The notes below the pieces were generated by a model that saw only the letters and a list, made by a program, of their open reading frames with translations, ran no database searches and was not told the origin of the DNA. Position numbers and translations under genes: made by a program. Of a stretch of 48,100 nucleotides of DNA, positions 1 through 8,307 are shown one piece after another; the stretch's first letter is position 1; each line of letters starts with the position of its first letter. The DNA comes from Actinobacillus vicugnae (GTDB lineage: Bacteria; Pseudomonadota; Gammaproteobacteria; Enterobacterales; Pasteurellaceae), in assembly GCF_901687125.1 (NCBI RefSeq), contig NZ_CABFJY010000033.1, forward strand, positions 1 through 48,100, read 5' to 3'.

Positions 1-1027
1 GATTGCCTGAGTTGCCTGCTTCTTCTTCAAGCACACCATATTGCCAACCACGGTGTTCGACTTCGACCACCAGCCAACTTTGGTTAAAGTGTTCTCTTGG
101 ATGTCCTGTAAGGCTAAAGCGATAACCGGGGATAACCCGTAAATCATCACCGGTGGCCAGTGCCACTTCCGATTCACGCCGTTCGTATTCCAATCGGTAT
201 TGGTTAAACGGCTCGCCTTGCGCATCACGCTTATAACGACCTGGGTAATCATATTTTTCATAAAGATTGACCACACTTTCACCTAATACATTGCTTTGTT
301 GGCTGCTGCGTTGGTGCTCTTGATGATAATTAGGGTGGGTAAAGGTGTAATCGCGTAAGGTGTGTTGGGTTGTCCCCAATTTCATTTCATAAGCCCAACG
401 CCATAAAGCAGGCTCCGGACGGTCACCCGCAGGGGTGGGGTTATACAGTAATTGTCCTAATTCTGATGAAAAGGCGGTGGTATTACTGAAATGTAAGGTA
501 TGGCTGTCAGCCGTATGGGCAAAATAGTAATAAGCACCTTCTTCCGCTGCGAGCCGTTCAATAAAGGCTAAATCCGTTTCTCGATACTGAACGCAATATT
601 CGCGTTGCCAAAGACGCTCTAAAAAGTGGAATTCATGACGTGCAATACCGTTTTTTTGTAATAAGGTGTGAATGATTTGTGCTGAGGTTTGTTGTTGGAA
701 GATTTTATTATCGGCTTGATAACCAGCGCGGGCAAGACTGGGCTCTATCACCATTTTATAACGTGTGCGTTCAAACCCTGTTTCACCTTGCACCAGTTGC
801 GTGACAATCCCATTTACATGCCGTACCGCCTCATTACCTTGTCAAAAAGTCAAGGTCGCACCGTTATCCAAAATCGTTGAAAACGCAGGACTTGGATTAA
901 AACTCGCCAGCTCTAATTCTAAACGAAATAACTGTGAAAGCCCTTCTTTTAACACAAAACTCACTACATCAAATTCCGTCTCGCCATTGACCTTGAGGCT
1001 GTAGCGGTAATTGGATTGTACTGTCAT
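1..1027 (-). pseudogene. vgrG: Type VI secretion spike protein VgrG, 5' part, interrupted by an in-frame TGA
   Basis: VgrG trimers form the tip of the type VI secretion needle and carry effectors. The reading frame starts at 1027 (ATG, with AGGAAC upstream) and runs on the minus strand off the left edge. It covers about 342 codons of a protein usually over 600 residues, so the C-terminal spike is outside the window. Codon 62 is TGA (842-844). The same frame continues without a shift after it, giving typical VgrG text: a GNEAVRHVNGIV stretch, then YCVQYRETDLAFIERLAAEE, then the YYYF and HPNYH regions of the gp27/gp44-like base. The expected residue at codon 62 is probably tryptophan (TGG), so one base change at 842 explains the break. 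The first 61 codons alone make no functional VgrG. It could also be a sequencing error. Confidence 0.85.
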
Positions 1028-1030
1028 GTT

Positions 1031-1067
1031 GTTCCTATTTAATCAAAAAATAATTTGTTATATTATA
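1031..1067 (-). promoter_or_regulatory. Candidate promoter -10 and ribosome binding site of vgrG
   Basis: On the minus strand a perfect TATAAT lies at 1062-1067 and AGGAAC at 1031-1036, four bases before the vgrG ATG at 1027. No convincing -35 box is visible at 17 bp. Together with the metQ terminator just upstream, this suggests that vgrG has its own promoter. Confidence 0.35.
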
Positions 1068-1090
1068 CAAAAATTAAACAAAACAAAATA

Positions 1091-1125
1091 AAAAAATAAA
1101 CCACGAAGCCTAAACTTCGTGGTTT
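1091..1125 (-). terminator. Rho-independent terminator after the met operon
   Basis: An 11-bp perfect stem (AAACCACGAAG, 1098-1108, with CTTCGTGGTTT, 1115-1125) has a 6-base loop. On the minus strand it is followed by a run of T (complement of 1091-1096). It lies directly after the stop of the last metQ gene. Confidence 0.8.
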
Positions 1126-1133
1126 TATTTATA

Positions 1134-1955
1134 TTACCAGCCTTTTACCACGCCACCGTTAAATAATTTTAACGCTTCTTGGTAAACTTCTTCCGTTTGG
1201 AACGCTTTTACAAATGTTTGTAAGCGTTCATCATCTTTATTATCTTCACGACTTACCACTAAATTCACGTAAGGTGAATCTTTAGATTCAACAATAATAC
1301 CGTCTTTTTCAGGACTTAATCCTGCTTGACCCGCATAAGTATTATTAATAATTGATAAATCTACATCATCTAAAGAACGGGTTAATAATGCAGTATCAAC
1401 TTGTTTGATCTGAATATTTTTCGGATTTTCAATAATATCGTGTTCTGTTGAAAATAAGTTTTTCGGGTCTTTTAACTTAATTAAACCGCTTGCTTGTAAT
1501 AATAACAATGCTCGCCCCGTATTACTTGGGTTATTTGGAATTGAAACGATAGCACCATCTCTTAATTCTGCTACATTTTTAATTTTTTTCGAATAACCCG
1601 CAATTGGCCAAATAAAGGTATTGCCGATCACCGCCATTTTATAGCCACGATCTTTACTTTCTTGCTCTAAATAAGGCACAGTTTGGAATGCGTTTGCATC
1701 TAAATCTTTTGTGTGTAACGCTGCATTTGGCTGTGTGTATTCAGTAAATTGAACTAATTGAACATCTAAACCATATTTTTCTTTCGCAATTTTTACCGCT
1801 ACTTCAGTCATTTGCGCTTCAGGACCTGTCATCACCCCAATTTTTAGTGGTTTCGCTACTTCTGCTTTTGCTGCTTCCGCTACTTTATCTTCTTTACAAC
1901 CTGTTAATGCCAATGCTGAAACAACGGCTAAACCTAATAATTTCTTTAAATTCAT
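1134..1955 (-). CDS. metQ: D-methionine-binding lipoprotein MetQ, first copy
   Basis: Substrate-binding lipoprotein of the MetNIQ methionine ABC importer (NlpA/MetQ family), anchored on the periplasmic side of the inner membrane in Gram-negatives. The 273-residue product has a lipoprotein signal with lipobox LTGC, Cys20 being the lipidated residue. The family core follows: KIGVMTGPEAQM, an NTF-WPIAGYSKKIK segment, PNNPSNTGRAL, and DLSIINNTYAGQAGL near the ligand pocket. It is the last gene of metN-metI-metQ-metQ and lies 113 bp after a close paralogue (2069-2893), from which it differs throughout, so the duplication is not very recent. The two copies may differ in ligand (L- or D-methionine, methionine sulfoxide), which sequence alone cannot tell. 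Confidence 0.93.
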   Translation of the reverse strand: MNLKKLLGLAVVSALALTGCKEDKVAEAAKAEVAKPLKIGVMTGPEAQMTEVAVKIAKEKYGLDVQLVQFTEYTQPNAALHTKDLDANAFQTVPYLEQESKDRGYKMAVIGNTFIWPIAGYSKKIKNVAELRDGAIVSIPNNPSNTGRALLLLQASGLIKLKDPKNLFSTEHDIIENPKNIQIKQVDTALLTRSLDDVDLSIINNTYAGQAGLSPEKDGIIVESKDSPYVNLVVSREDNKDDERLQTFVKAFQTEEVYQEALKLFNGGVVKGW

Positions 1956-1984
1956 AGAATAAACCTCTCAATATAGATAAAAAT

Positions 1985-2038
1985 AAGCGGTGAAATTTTC
2001 TCACTTTCTTGCAAAATTTTGATGAAATTCCACCGCTT
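1985..2038. repeat. Inverted pair of uptake-signal-like sequences between the two metQ genes
   Basis: AAGCGGTGAAATTT at 1985-1998 pairs with AAATTCCACCGCTT at 2025-2038, with one mismatch and a 26-base loop. Each arm carries the AAGCGGT core of the Pasteurellaceae uptake signal. No strong T run follows, so it is at most a weak terminator or an mRNA 3'-end stabiliser between the two metQ copies. Confidence 0.55.
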
Positions 2039-2068
2039 GTTTAAAAGCTGATTAATATCAAGAAATGA

Positions 2069-2893
2069 TTACCAACCTTTTACCACGCCGTCTTTATAAT
2101 GAGTACGAGCTTCTTGATAAACCTCTTCCGTTTGCCACGCTTTCACTAAGTTCTTCACTTTATCTGAATCTTTATTGTCTTCACGTGCCACAATAATATT
2201 TACATACGGAGAATCTTTATCTTCAACAAACACACCATGTTCGGTTGAATTTAAGCCAACTTGACCTGCATAAGTGTTATTTACTACCGCTAAATCTACA
2301 TCATCCAGTGCCTTCGCAGCAACTGAAGTATCGACTTCTTTAATGTTTAATTTTTTCGGATTTTCTACAATATCTAATGAAGTTGAGAATAAGTTTGTAT
2401 TGTCTTTTAATTTGATTAAGCCTTGTTTTTCTAAAAGAATTAATGCACGAGCAAGGTTTGACGGATCATTTGGTACTGCAATTACCGCACCTTCAGCTAA
2501 CTCTGAAACCGCTTTAATTTTTTTTGAATAACCTGCTAATGGGTAAACAAAAGTATTACCTACGATAACAAGATTTTTTAAGCCTTTAGTTTCGCTGTCT
2601 TTATCTAAATATGGTTTGTGTTGAAACACATTCGCATCTAAATCACCTTTGCTTACCGCAGTATTTGGCAATGCATAGTCATTGAATAAAACGAATTCAA
2701 CATCTAGACCATATTTTTCTTTTGCTACTTGAGCCGCTTTTTCCGCAACGGTGTGTTCAGGACCTGACATTACACCAACTTTGATTTTTGTCGTTGCTTC
2801 TGCAGCAGTTGCATCCGCTTTTTTCTCTTCTTTACAAGCGGTTAATGCTAAAGCTGACACTAACGCGACACTTAATACTTTCTTGAAATTCAT
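2069..2893 (-). CDS. metQ: D-methionine-binding lipoprotein MetQ, second copy (promoter-proximal)
   Basis: Second MetQ/NlpA-family substrate-binding lipoprotein of the methionine importer, 274 residues. The signal peptide ends in the lipobox LTAC (Cys20). The mature part shows KVGVMSGPEHTVAEKAA, GNTFVYPLAGYSKKIK, PNDPSNLARAL and DLAVVNNTYAGQVGL, parallel to the downstream copy. It lies 26 bp after metI, the usual metQ place, so this is the standard copy and the gene at 1134-1955 the extra one. It should be controlled by the MetJ operator upstream of metN together with the rest of the operon. Confidence 0.94.
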   Translation of the reverse strand: MNFKKVLSVALVSALALTACKEEKKADATAAEATTKIKVGVMSGPEHTVAEKAAQVAKEKYGLDVEFVLFNDYALPNTAVSKGDLDANVFQHKPYLDKDSETKGLKNLVIVGNTFVYPLAGYSKKIKAVSELAEGAVIAVPNDPSNLARALILLEKQGLIKLKDNTNLFSTSLDIVENPKKLNIKEVDTSVAAKALDDVDLAVVNNTYAGQVGLNSTEHGVFVEDKDSPYVNIIVAREDNKDSDKVKNLVKAWQTEEVYQEARTHYKDGVVKGW

Positions 2894-2919
2894 AGGAAAA
2901 CTCCTTTTTAATGTTGTGT

Positions 2920-3597
2920 TTAACGATGATCGTAGCGTTTTGCAAGATTATCGCCAATTTTTTGGCTAATCATCACAATCGCTACAATAATAATTGTTGA
3001 GATCCACTTCACATAGATCATATTACGGTGTTCACCGTAACTGATAGCAAGGTTGCCTAAACCACCGCCACCAACTGCTCCCGCCATTGCCGAGTAACCG
3101 ATTAAAGCCACTAAGATTAGCGTGATACCGTTGATTAAAATCGGAAGTGATTCAGGTAAATAGAATTTACGAACCACCTGCCAATTAGTTGCACCCATTG
3201 ATTTAGCCGCTTCGGTCAAACCAGCAGGAATTTCTAATAACGCATTGGAAGTCAAACGCGCAAAAAACGGAATTGCCGAAACACTTAACGGCACAATTGC
3301 CGCTGTTGTCCCAAGAGTCGTTCCCACTAATAAACGAGTAAAAGGTAGCAAGACCACTAACAAAATAATAAACGGCACTGAACGACCAATATTAATAACG
3401 ACATCTAAGATTTGATGCAAGCGTGGATTTTCTAAAATCTCACCTTTCCCCGTTAAAAATGCTAAAAAGCCAATCGGTAAACCGACAACAACCGCAAGTA
3501 AAGTTGCAACAAAGCCCATATAAAGGGTTTCTAGTGTTGAAGTCCCCACTAACACCCACATTTGAGGTGTGAGTTCCTGCATAAAACTATCCCACAT
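2920..3597 (-). CDS. metI: Methionine ABC transporter permease MetI
   Basis: Inner-membrane permease of the MetNIQ importer; two copies form the translocation channel and contact MetN. The 225 residues match the family length. Several hydrophobic membrane spans are evident from about residue 18 onward. The cytoplasmic EAA-type coupling loop reads [20 protein letters not shown], the element that docks on the ATPase. It overlaps the end of metN by 11 bp, suggesting translational coupling, and is followed 26 bp later by metQ. Confidence 0.95.
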   Translation of the reverse strand: MWDSFMQELTPQMWVLVGTSTLETLYMGFVATLLAVVVGLPIGFLAFLTGKGEILENPRLHQILDVVINIGRSVPFIILLVVLLPFTRLLVGTTLGTTAAIVPLSVSAIPFFARLTSNALLEIPAGLTEAAKSMGATNWQVVRKFYLPESLPILINGITLILVALIGYSAMAGAVGGGGLGNLAISYGEHRNMIYVKWISTIIIVAIVMISQKIGDNLAKRYDHR

Positions 3598-4621
3598 AAC
3601 CTAGCACCTCCACTTTTACGTTATTATCCATTAAATAAAATTTTGCTTCTGCAATTGAATCGTGATTTCCTGTAACTTCTGCAATCACAAAACCAAATTT
3701 CACGCCACCTGCATAATCAATTTGCGACATTAAAATACTGAAATCAATGCCGAATTTTTTCGACGCCATCGAAAGTAATGGCGCATCCACCGAGCGACCC
3801 GTAAACTCAAATTTGATGATAGGTTTACCATTTGGTGTTTGATGATCAGAAAGTTGATCAGTATATTCCGCAGGTAATTCGTAGTGGAATGTTGATTGAA
3901 TAAATTTCTGTGCCAATTCTGTTTTTGGATTAGAGAAAATCTCACTCACCGAACCGCTTTCAATCAACTGTCCTTTATCAATCACAGCAACACGGTCGCA
4001 AATACGTTTCACAACTTCCATTTCATGAGTAATTAATAAAATGGTTAAGCCTAAGCGCTTATTAATATCTTTTAATAATTGTAAGATAGATTGCGTGGTT
4101 GCAGGATCTAATGCACTGGTTGCTTCATCGCACAATAATACGTGCGGATCACTTGCTAGCGCACGAGCAATGGCTACACGTTGTTTCTGACCACCCGATA
4201 AATTACTTGGATAAACATCTCGACGTTCACTTAATCCAACTAATTCAATCAGTTCGTTTACTTTTTTATTTATCTGATCTTTTGGTGTATTGCTTAACGT
4301 TAATGGTAAAGCGATATTTTCATATACCGTATGCGATGCTAATAGATTGAAATGTTGGAAAATCATCGCAATATTACGACGAGCCAAAATCAGCTCTTTT
4401 TCCGACATTGCAGTTAAATCTTGCCCGTCCACTATAACTCGCCCTATGGTTGGACGCTCAAGTAAATTCACACAGCGAATGAGCGTACTTTTACCTGCAC
4501 CACTCGCGCCAATTACACCGTAAATTGTCCCCTTTGGCACTTCAAGGTTCACATTGTCTAAGGCGGTAATTTTTTTACCTTTTACCTCAAACTGTTTGCT
4601 GATATTTTCCAGCTGAATCAT
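3587..4621 (-). CDS. metN: Methionine ABC transporter ATP-binding protein MetN
   Basis: ATPase of the methionine importer, 344 residues, the usual MetN length. Walker A is GASGAGKST at about residues 38-46, the ABC signature LSGGQKQR at 141-148 and Walker [10 protein letters not shown] at 161-169, followed by the switch histidine in LLITHEME. The C-terminal part from about residue 265 is the NIL/ACT-like domain ([18 protein letters not shown] onward). In MetN this domain binds cytoplasmic methionine and gives trans-inhibition of transport. First gene of the operon; its promoter carries a MetJ operator. Confidence 0.95.
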   Translation of the reverse strand: MIQLENISKQFEVKGKKITALDNVNLEVPKGTIYGVIGASGAGKSTLIRCVNLLERPTIGRVIVDGQDLTAMSEKELILARRNIAMIFQHFNLLASHTVYENIALPLTLSNTPKDQINKKVNELIELVGLSERRDVYPSNLSGGQKQRVAIARALASDPHVLLCDEATSALDPATTQSILQLLKDINKRLGLTILLITHEMEVVKRICDRVAVIDKGQLIESGSVSEIFSNPKTELAQKFIQSTFHYELPAEYTDQLSDHQTPNGKPIIKFEFTGRSVDAPLLSMASKKFGIDFSILMSQIDYAGGVKFGFVIAEVTGNHDSIAEAKFYLMDNNVKVEVLGYVG

Positions 4622-4662
4622 AACTCTGTATCCACACTATAAATCATTAAAATTAATTTATT

Positions 4663-4690
4663 ATTTTAGACGTCTAGAATGCTATGTCAA
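4663..4690 (-). promoter_or_regulatory. metN promoter with tandem MetJ operator
   Basis: On the minus strand, TTGACA (-35, complement of 4685-4690) and TAAAAT (-10, complement of 4663-4668) are separated by 16 bp. The spacer is filled by two adjacent 8-bp met boxes: AGACGTCT at 4668-4675, a perfect match to the MetJ consensus, and AGAATGCT at 4676-4683, 5 of 8. MetJ with S-adenosylmethionine binds such tandem boxes, so the importer should be repressed when methionine is plentiful. Confidence 0.85.
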
Positions 4691-4754
4691 TTCACTAAAC
4701 CGTTTTTTTTATATCAAAAATGAATAAAAAATCGAACAATTATGCTAACAAAGC

Positions 4755-4800
4755 AAAAAAGCGGTTGAATTTGCAAACTTTCTTACAAATTCAACCGCTT
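4755..4800 (-). terminator. Terminator of cysS built from an inverted uptake-signal pair
   Basis: A perfect 15-bp stem (AAGCGGTTGAATTTG, 4759-4773, with CAAATTCAACCGCTT, 4786-4800) has a 12-base loop. On the minus strand it is followed by TTTTTT. It lies 18 bp after the cysS stop. Both arms contain the AAGCGGT uptake core. Confidence 0.8.
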
Positions 4801-4818
4801 ATTCTTATTTTTTAAAGA

Positions 4819-6198
4819 TTACGCTTTACGCCATGTTGTGCCGTTTGGGGTATCTTCCAACACGATATTCATTGCCTTTAATTTATCACGCATCTCGTCC
4901 GCTACTGCCCAGTTTTTAGCGGCTTTTGCTTCATTGCGTTGTTTGATGAGCGCTTCAATTTGCGCCACTTCATCATGGTTGGCATCACCTTGTAAAAAGG
5001 TTTGAGGATCTTGATAAAGCAAACCTAACACGCCCGCAAGCTCTTTTAAACGTACCGCTAAACCATTCGCTTTCGCCATATCTTCGGTTTTCAGTTTGTT
5101 TACTTCACGAGCTAATTCAAATAATACCGCTAATGCACCTGGAGTATTGAAATCATCATCCATTGCGGTTTTAAATGCTTCAATGTATTGCTCACCACCT
5201 GCAACCGCAACCGATAAATCGCAACCGCGTAAAGCAGTATATAAACGTTCTAACGCTGAACGAGCTAAATCGAGGTTATCCAAACTGTAATTTAGCAAGC
5301 TACGATAATGTGCAGTTAAGAAGAAATAACGCAAAGTTTCCGCTTCATATTTCTCAAGCATGGTACGAATCGTAAAGAAATTACCAAGTGATTTTGACAT
5401 TTTCTCATCATCAATCGTCAGCATACCAGTATGTAACCAGTAATTGACATAATCACCACCGTGTGCACAGCAAGATTGCGCAATTTCATTTTCATGGTGT
5501 GGGAACATTAAATCAGAACCGCCCCCGTGAATATCAAAATGTTCGCCTAACTCTTTGCTATTCATTGCCGAACATTCGATATGCCAACCTGGACGACCAG
5601 CCCCCCATGGACTTTGCCAGCTTGGCTCGCCTGCTTTTGACATTTTCCATAACACGAAATCCATTGGATTTTTCTTCACCGATTTAATTTCAACACGTGC
5701 GCCCGCTTGTAATTGTTCTAAGTTTTGGCGAGATAATGCCCCGTATTTATTAAAACTTTCCACATCAAACATCACATCGCCATCTGCTGCGACATAAGCG
5801 TGTTCTTTTGCGATCAGTTTTTCGACCATCGCAATAATTTCTGGAATATTTTTTGTCGCACGAGGCTCAACATCTGGACGTAAGATATTAAGAGCATCGA
5901 AATCTTTATGCATTTCTGCAATCATGCGTTCAACCAATTGATCACTGGTTTCGTTATTTTCTAATGCTCGTTTAATGATTTTATCGTCCACATCGGTAAT
6001 ATTACGTACATAGCGTAAGTTATAGCCCGAATAACGCAAATAACGAGCGATCACATCAAATGAAACAAAAGTACGACCGTGCCCAAAATGACAGAGATCG
6101 TAAACCGTTACACCACAGACATACATACCAACTTGGTTTGGATTGATCGGTTTAAATTCTTCTTTTTCACGTTTTAGGGTGTTATAAATTTTGAGCAT
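4819..6198 (-). CDS. cysS: Cysteine-tRNA ligase
   Basis: Class I aminoacyl-tRNA synthetase charging tRNA-Cys in the cytoplasm; 459 residues, standard length. The zinc site that recognises cysteine is visible as Cys28, Cys209, His234 and Glu238. The nucleotide-binding HIGH signature appears as HFGH at residues 37-40, with Ile replaced by Phe, and the KMSKS loop is at 266-270. The C-terminal anticodon-binding part ends in [20 protein letters not shown]. Divergent from ppiB with a 144-bp gap that must hold both promoters; nothing unusual is seen there. Confidence 0.97.
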   Translation of the reverse strand: MLKIYNTLKREKEEFKPINPNQVGMYVCGVTVYDLCHFGHGRTFVSFDVIARYLRYSGYNLRYVRNITDVDDKIIKRALENNETSDQLVERMIAEMHKDFDALNILRPDVEPRATKNIPEIIAMVEKLIAKEHAYVAADGDVMFDVESFNKYGALSRQNLEQLQAGARVEIKSVKKNPMDFVLWKMSKAGEPSWQSPWGAGRPGWHIECSAMNSKELGEHFDIHGGGSDLMFPHHENEIAQSCCAHGGDYVNYWLHTGMLTIDDEKMSKSLGNFFTIRTMLEKYEAETLRYFFLTAHYRSLLNYSLDNLDLARSALERLYTALRGCDLSVAVAGGEQYIEAFKTAMDDDFNTPGALAVLFELAREVNKLKTEDMAKANGLAVRLKELAGVLGLLYQDPQTFLQGDANHDEVAQIEALIKQRNEAKAAKNWAVADEMRDKLKAMNIVLEDTPNGTTWRKA

Positions 6199-6342
6199 AG
6201 TATCCTCTGTACTTATTTGTTATTGCAATGGCAGAAGTATAGCGAATAAGCGCTCTAATTTTGAGATTTTTTTGCAATTTCCTGCAAACTTTTTAATAAT
6301 AGCGTCCCAAGCTTCCCTTTCTACTTTTATAAGGAAATCCAA

Positions 6343-6852
6343 ATGATTACATTACATACCAATTTCGGTGATATTAAAATCGAACTTAATTTTGAAAAAG
6401 CGCCAGTAACTGCAAAAAACTTTGAAGATTACTGCAAAGAAGGTTTTTATAACGGCACCATTTTCCACCGTGTTATCGACGGTTTTATGATTCAAGGTGG
6501 CGGTATGACTTCAGGTTTAATCGAAAAATCAACCAAAGCACCAATTCAAAACGAAGCAAACAATCGTTTAAGCAACAAATGTGGCACATTAGCTATGGCA
6601 CGTACTTCAGATCCGCATTCAGCAAGTTCACAATTCTTTATTAACGTAGCGGACAACACATTCTTAGATTATCGTTCAAAAGAAATGTTTGGACGTGAAG
6701 TAGTTCAAGAATGGGGCTATGCGGTATTTGGTGAAGTGGTTGAAGGTATGGACGTAGTTGATAAAATCAAAGGCGTGAAAACAAGCAATAAAGGCTTCCA
6801 CCAAGACGTTCCTGTAGAAGATGTTGTAATTGAATCAGTAAGCGTTGCGTAA
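6343..6852 (+). CDS. ppiB: Peptidyl-prolyl cis-trans isomerase B (cyclophilin)
   Basis: Cytoplasmic cyclophilin that catalyses proline cis-trans isomerisation. The 169 residues contain a complete cyclophilin fold. The catalytic region [13 protein letters not shown] carries the active-site Arg, and [11 protein letters not shown] and the conserved Gly-rich stretches also match. No signal peptide, so this is the cytoplasmic PpiB rather than periplasmic PpiA. AAGGAA lies seven bases before the ATG. A strong uptake-signal hairpin terminator follows. Confidence 0.96.
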   Translation: MITLHTNFGDIKIELNFEKAPVTAKNFEDYCKEGFYNGTIFHRVIDGFMIQGGGMTSGLIEKSTKAPIQNEANNRLSNKCGTLAMARTSDPHSASSQFFINVADNTFLDYRSKEMFGREVVQEWGYAVFGEVVEGMDVVDKIKGVKTSNKGFHQDVPVEDVVIESVSVA

Positions 6853-6868
6853 TTGCAAAATTATCTCG

Positions 6869-6909
6869 AAATTTGACCGCTTGTATTTGCGCAAGCGGTC
6901 AAATTTTTT
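6869..6909 (+). terminator. Terminator of ppiB, inverted uptake-signal pair
   Basis: A perfect 15-bp stem, AAATTTGACCGCTTG (6869-6883) with CAAGCGGTCAAATTT (6892-6906), has an 8-base loop. The T run reaches 6909. Both arms carry the uptake-signal core. Confidence 0.85.
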
Positions 6910-6951
6910 CAGAATTTCACCTAAAATTTCATCCGAAAAGTAACAGTCAAC

Positions 6952-8196
6952 ATGCAAATTTACCTCGTCGGTGGCGCAGTCCGTGATCTGCTTTTAAATT
7001 TACCCGTTAAAGATCGAGATTACCTCGTCGTAGGCGCCACACCAGAACAGCTTTTAGCGCAAGGCTTTCAACAAGTGGGTAACGATTTTCCTGTTTTCTT
7101 ACATCCTATAAGCAAAGAAGAATATGCCCTTGCTCGCCAAGAACGTAAAAATGGTGTGGGTTATAACGGCTTTATTTGTGATTTTTCGCCTGAGGTTACG
7201 CTTGAACAAGATCTGATTCGCCGTGATCTCACCATTAATGCCATTGCACAAGATGCAAGCGGTCAAATTATAGACCCTTTTGGCGGACAGCAAGATTTGG
7301 AAAAGCGCATTTTACGCCATATTTCGCCTGCGTTTAGCGAAGATCCACTACGTGTTTTACGAGTGGCGCGCTTTGCTGCTCGTTTTCATTCGTTGGGCTT
7401 TACGATTGCGCCTGAAACGGCAAAATTAATGCAAAAAATGGCCGCTTGTGGCGAGTTAGCACACTTAACCACAGAACGTGTTTGGCTGGAAACCCAAAAA
7501 GCCTTTGCGACCGATAATCCACAAATCTATTTTGAAGTATTACGAGAAGTCGGTGCATTAGCTGTTTTATTCCCTGAATTTGACCACTTATTTGGTGTGC
7601 CTCAACCAGCACAACATCACCCTGAAATTGATTGTGGTATCCATACTTTACTGGTGATTGAACAGGCAAAACAGCTTGCAAAAAAAGCTGAAAATCCGAC
7701 CGCTTTACTGTGGGCGGCACTTTGCCACGACTTAGGTAAAGGACTCACCGCAAGCGAGATTTTACCTCATCATTATGGACACGAAGTCAAAGGCATAAAA
7801 CCCGCCCGAGATCTTGCCAATCGTCTAAAAGTTCCGACAGAAATCAAAGATTTTGCCATTTTAGTAGCCGAATATCACACTCACTGCCACAAAATGGCAG
7901 AACTACGCCCTGAAACGGTATTAAAAGTATTTAATGCACTTGATGTATGGCGCAAACCCAAACGCTTTTTCGATTTTCTGCTCGCCTGTGAAGCTGATGC
8001 TCGAGGACGTTTAGGCTTTGACCAAAGAACTTACCCTCAAGCCGAATTGGCAAAAAATTATTTTGAAGTCGCCAATCAAGTTGATGTGCAGCAAGTAATT
8101 GCTGACGGCTTTGAAAAACAAGCTATTCGCCAAGAATTAAATAAACGCAGATCAAGAGCAATTGCAAATTTTAAGCAAAAAATAACCGCTATTTAA
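6952..8196 (+). CDS. cca: Multifunctional CCA protein (CCA-adding tRNA nucleotidyltransferase)
   Basis: Adds or repairs the 3' CCA end of tRNA. The 414 residues start with the nucleotidyltransferase head: GGAVRD at residues 7-12 and the metal-binding Asp21 and Asp23 in KDRDYLVVG. The [10 protein letters not shown] motif follows, then the neck and body helices. The C-terminal half holds an HD phosphohydrolase domain (CHDLGKG, with His-Asp pairs further on), which in this gammaproteobacterial class gives 2',3'-cyclic phosphodiesterase and phosphatase activity. No good Shine-Dalgarno is seen before the ATG at 6952, but the protein start aligns with the family. Confidence 0.95.
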   Translation: MQIYLVGGAVRDLLLNLPVKDRDYLVVGATPEQLLAQGFQQVGNDFPVFLHPISKEEYALARQERKNGVGYNGFICDFSPEVTLEQDLIRRDLTINAIAQDASGQIIDPFGGQQDLEKRILRHISPAFSEDPLRVLRVARFAARFHSLGFTIAPETAKLMQKMAACGELAHLTTERVWLETQKAFATDNPQIYFEVLREVGALAVLFPEFDHLFGVPQPAQHHPEIDCGIHTLLVIEQAKQLAKKAENPTALLWAALCHDLGKGLTASEILPHHYGHEVKGIKPARDLANRLKVPTEIKDFAILVAEYHTHCHKMAELRPETVLKVFNALDVWRKPKRFFDFLLACEADARGRLGFDQRTYPQAELAKNYFEVANQVDVQQVIADGFEKQAIRQELNKRRSRAIANFKQKITAI

Positions 8197-8210
8197 ATGC
8201 CTTAAAACAC

Positions 8211-8263
8211 AAACCATAAAAAAATAATGGCTTTTTATCATTTCCACTATTTTTTTATGGTTT
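8211..8263. repeat. Perfect AT-rich 16-bp inverted repeat between cca and znuD
   Basis: AAACCATAAAAAAATA (8211-8226) is the exact reverse complement of TATTTTTTTATGGTTT (8248-8263), with a 21-base spacer. It starts 14 bp after the cca stop and ends just before the TATAAT of the znuD promoter. It could terminate cca or be a two-fold protein-binding site; the stem is too AT-rich for a strong terminator. Confidence 0.6.
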
Positions 8264-8301
8264 ATTCGTTATAATGCACCCCTTTTAAACAATAAAAGGG
8301 G
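8264..8301 (+). promoter_or_regulatory. znuD promoter region with partial Zur-like half-site and RBS
   Basis: A perfect -10 TATAAT at 8270-8275 lies within GTTATAAT (8268-8275), which equals one half of the GTTATAnTATAAC-type Zur box; the other half is poor. No clear -35 is seen, as expected for an activated or AT-dependent promoter. AAAAGGGG at 8294-8301 is the ribosome binding site for the ATG at 8308. Zinc control is inferred from the receptor it drives. Confidence 0.4.
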
Positions 8302-8307
8302 AAAATA

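Noticed and set aside
842-844. TGA in vgrG as a selenocysteine codon
   Set aside because: VgrG is not a selenoprotein family, and the context fits a former TGG tryptophan codon.
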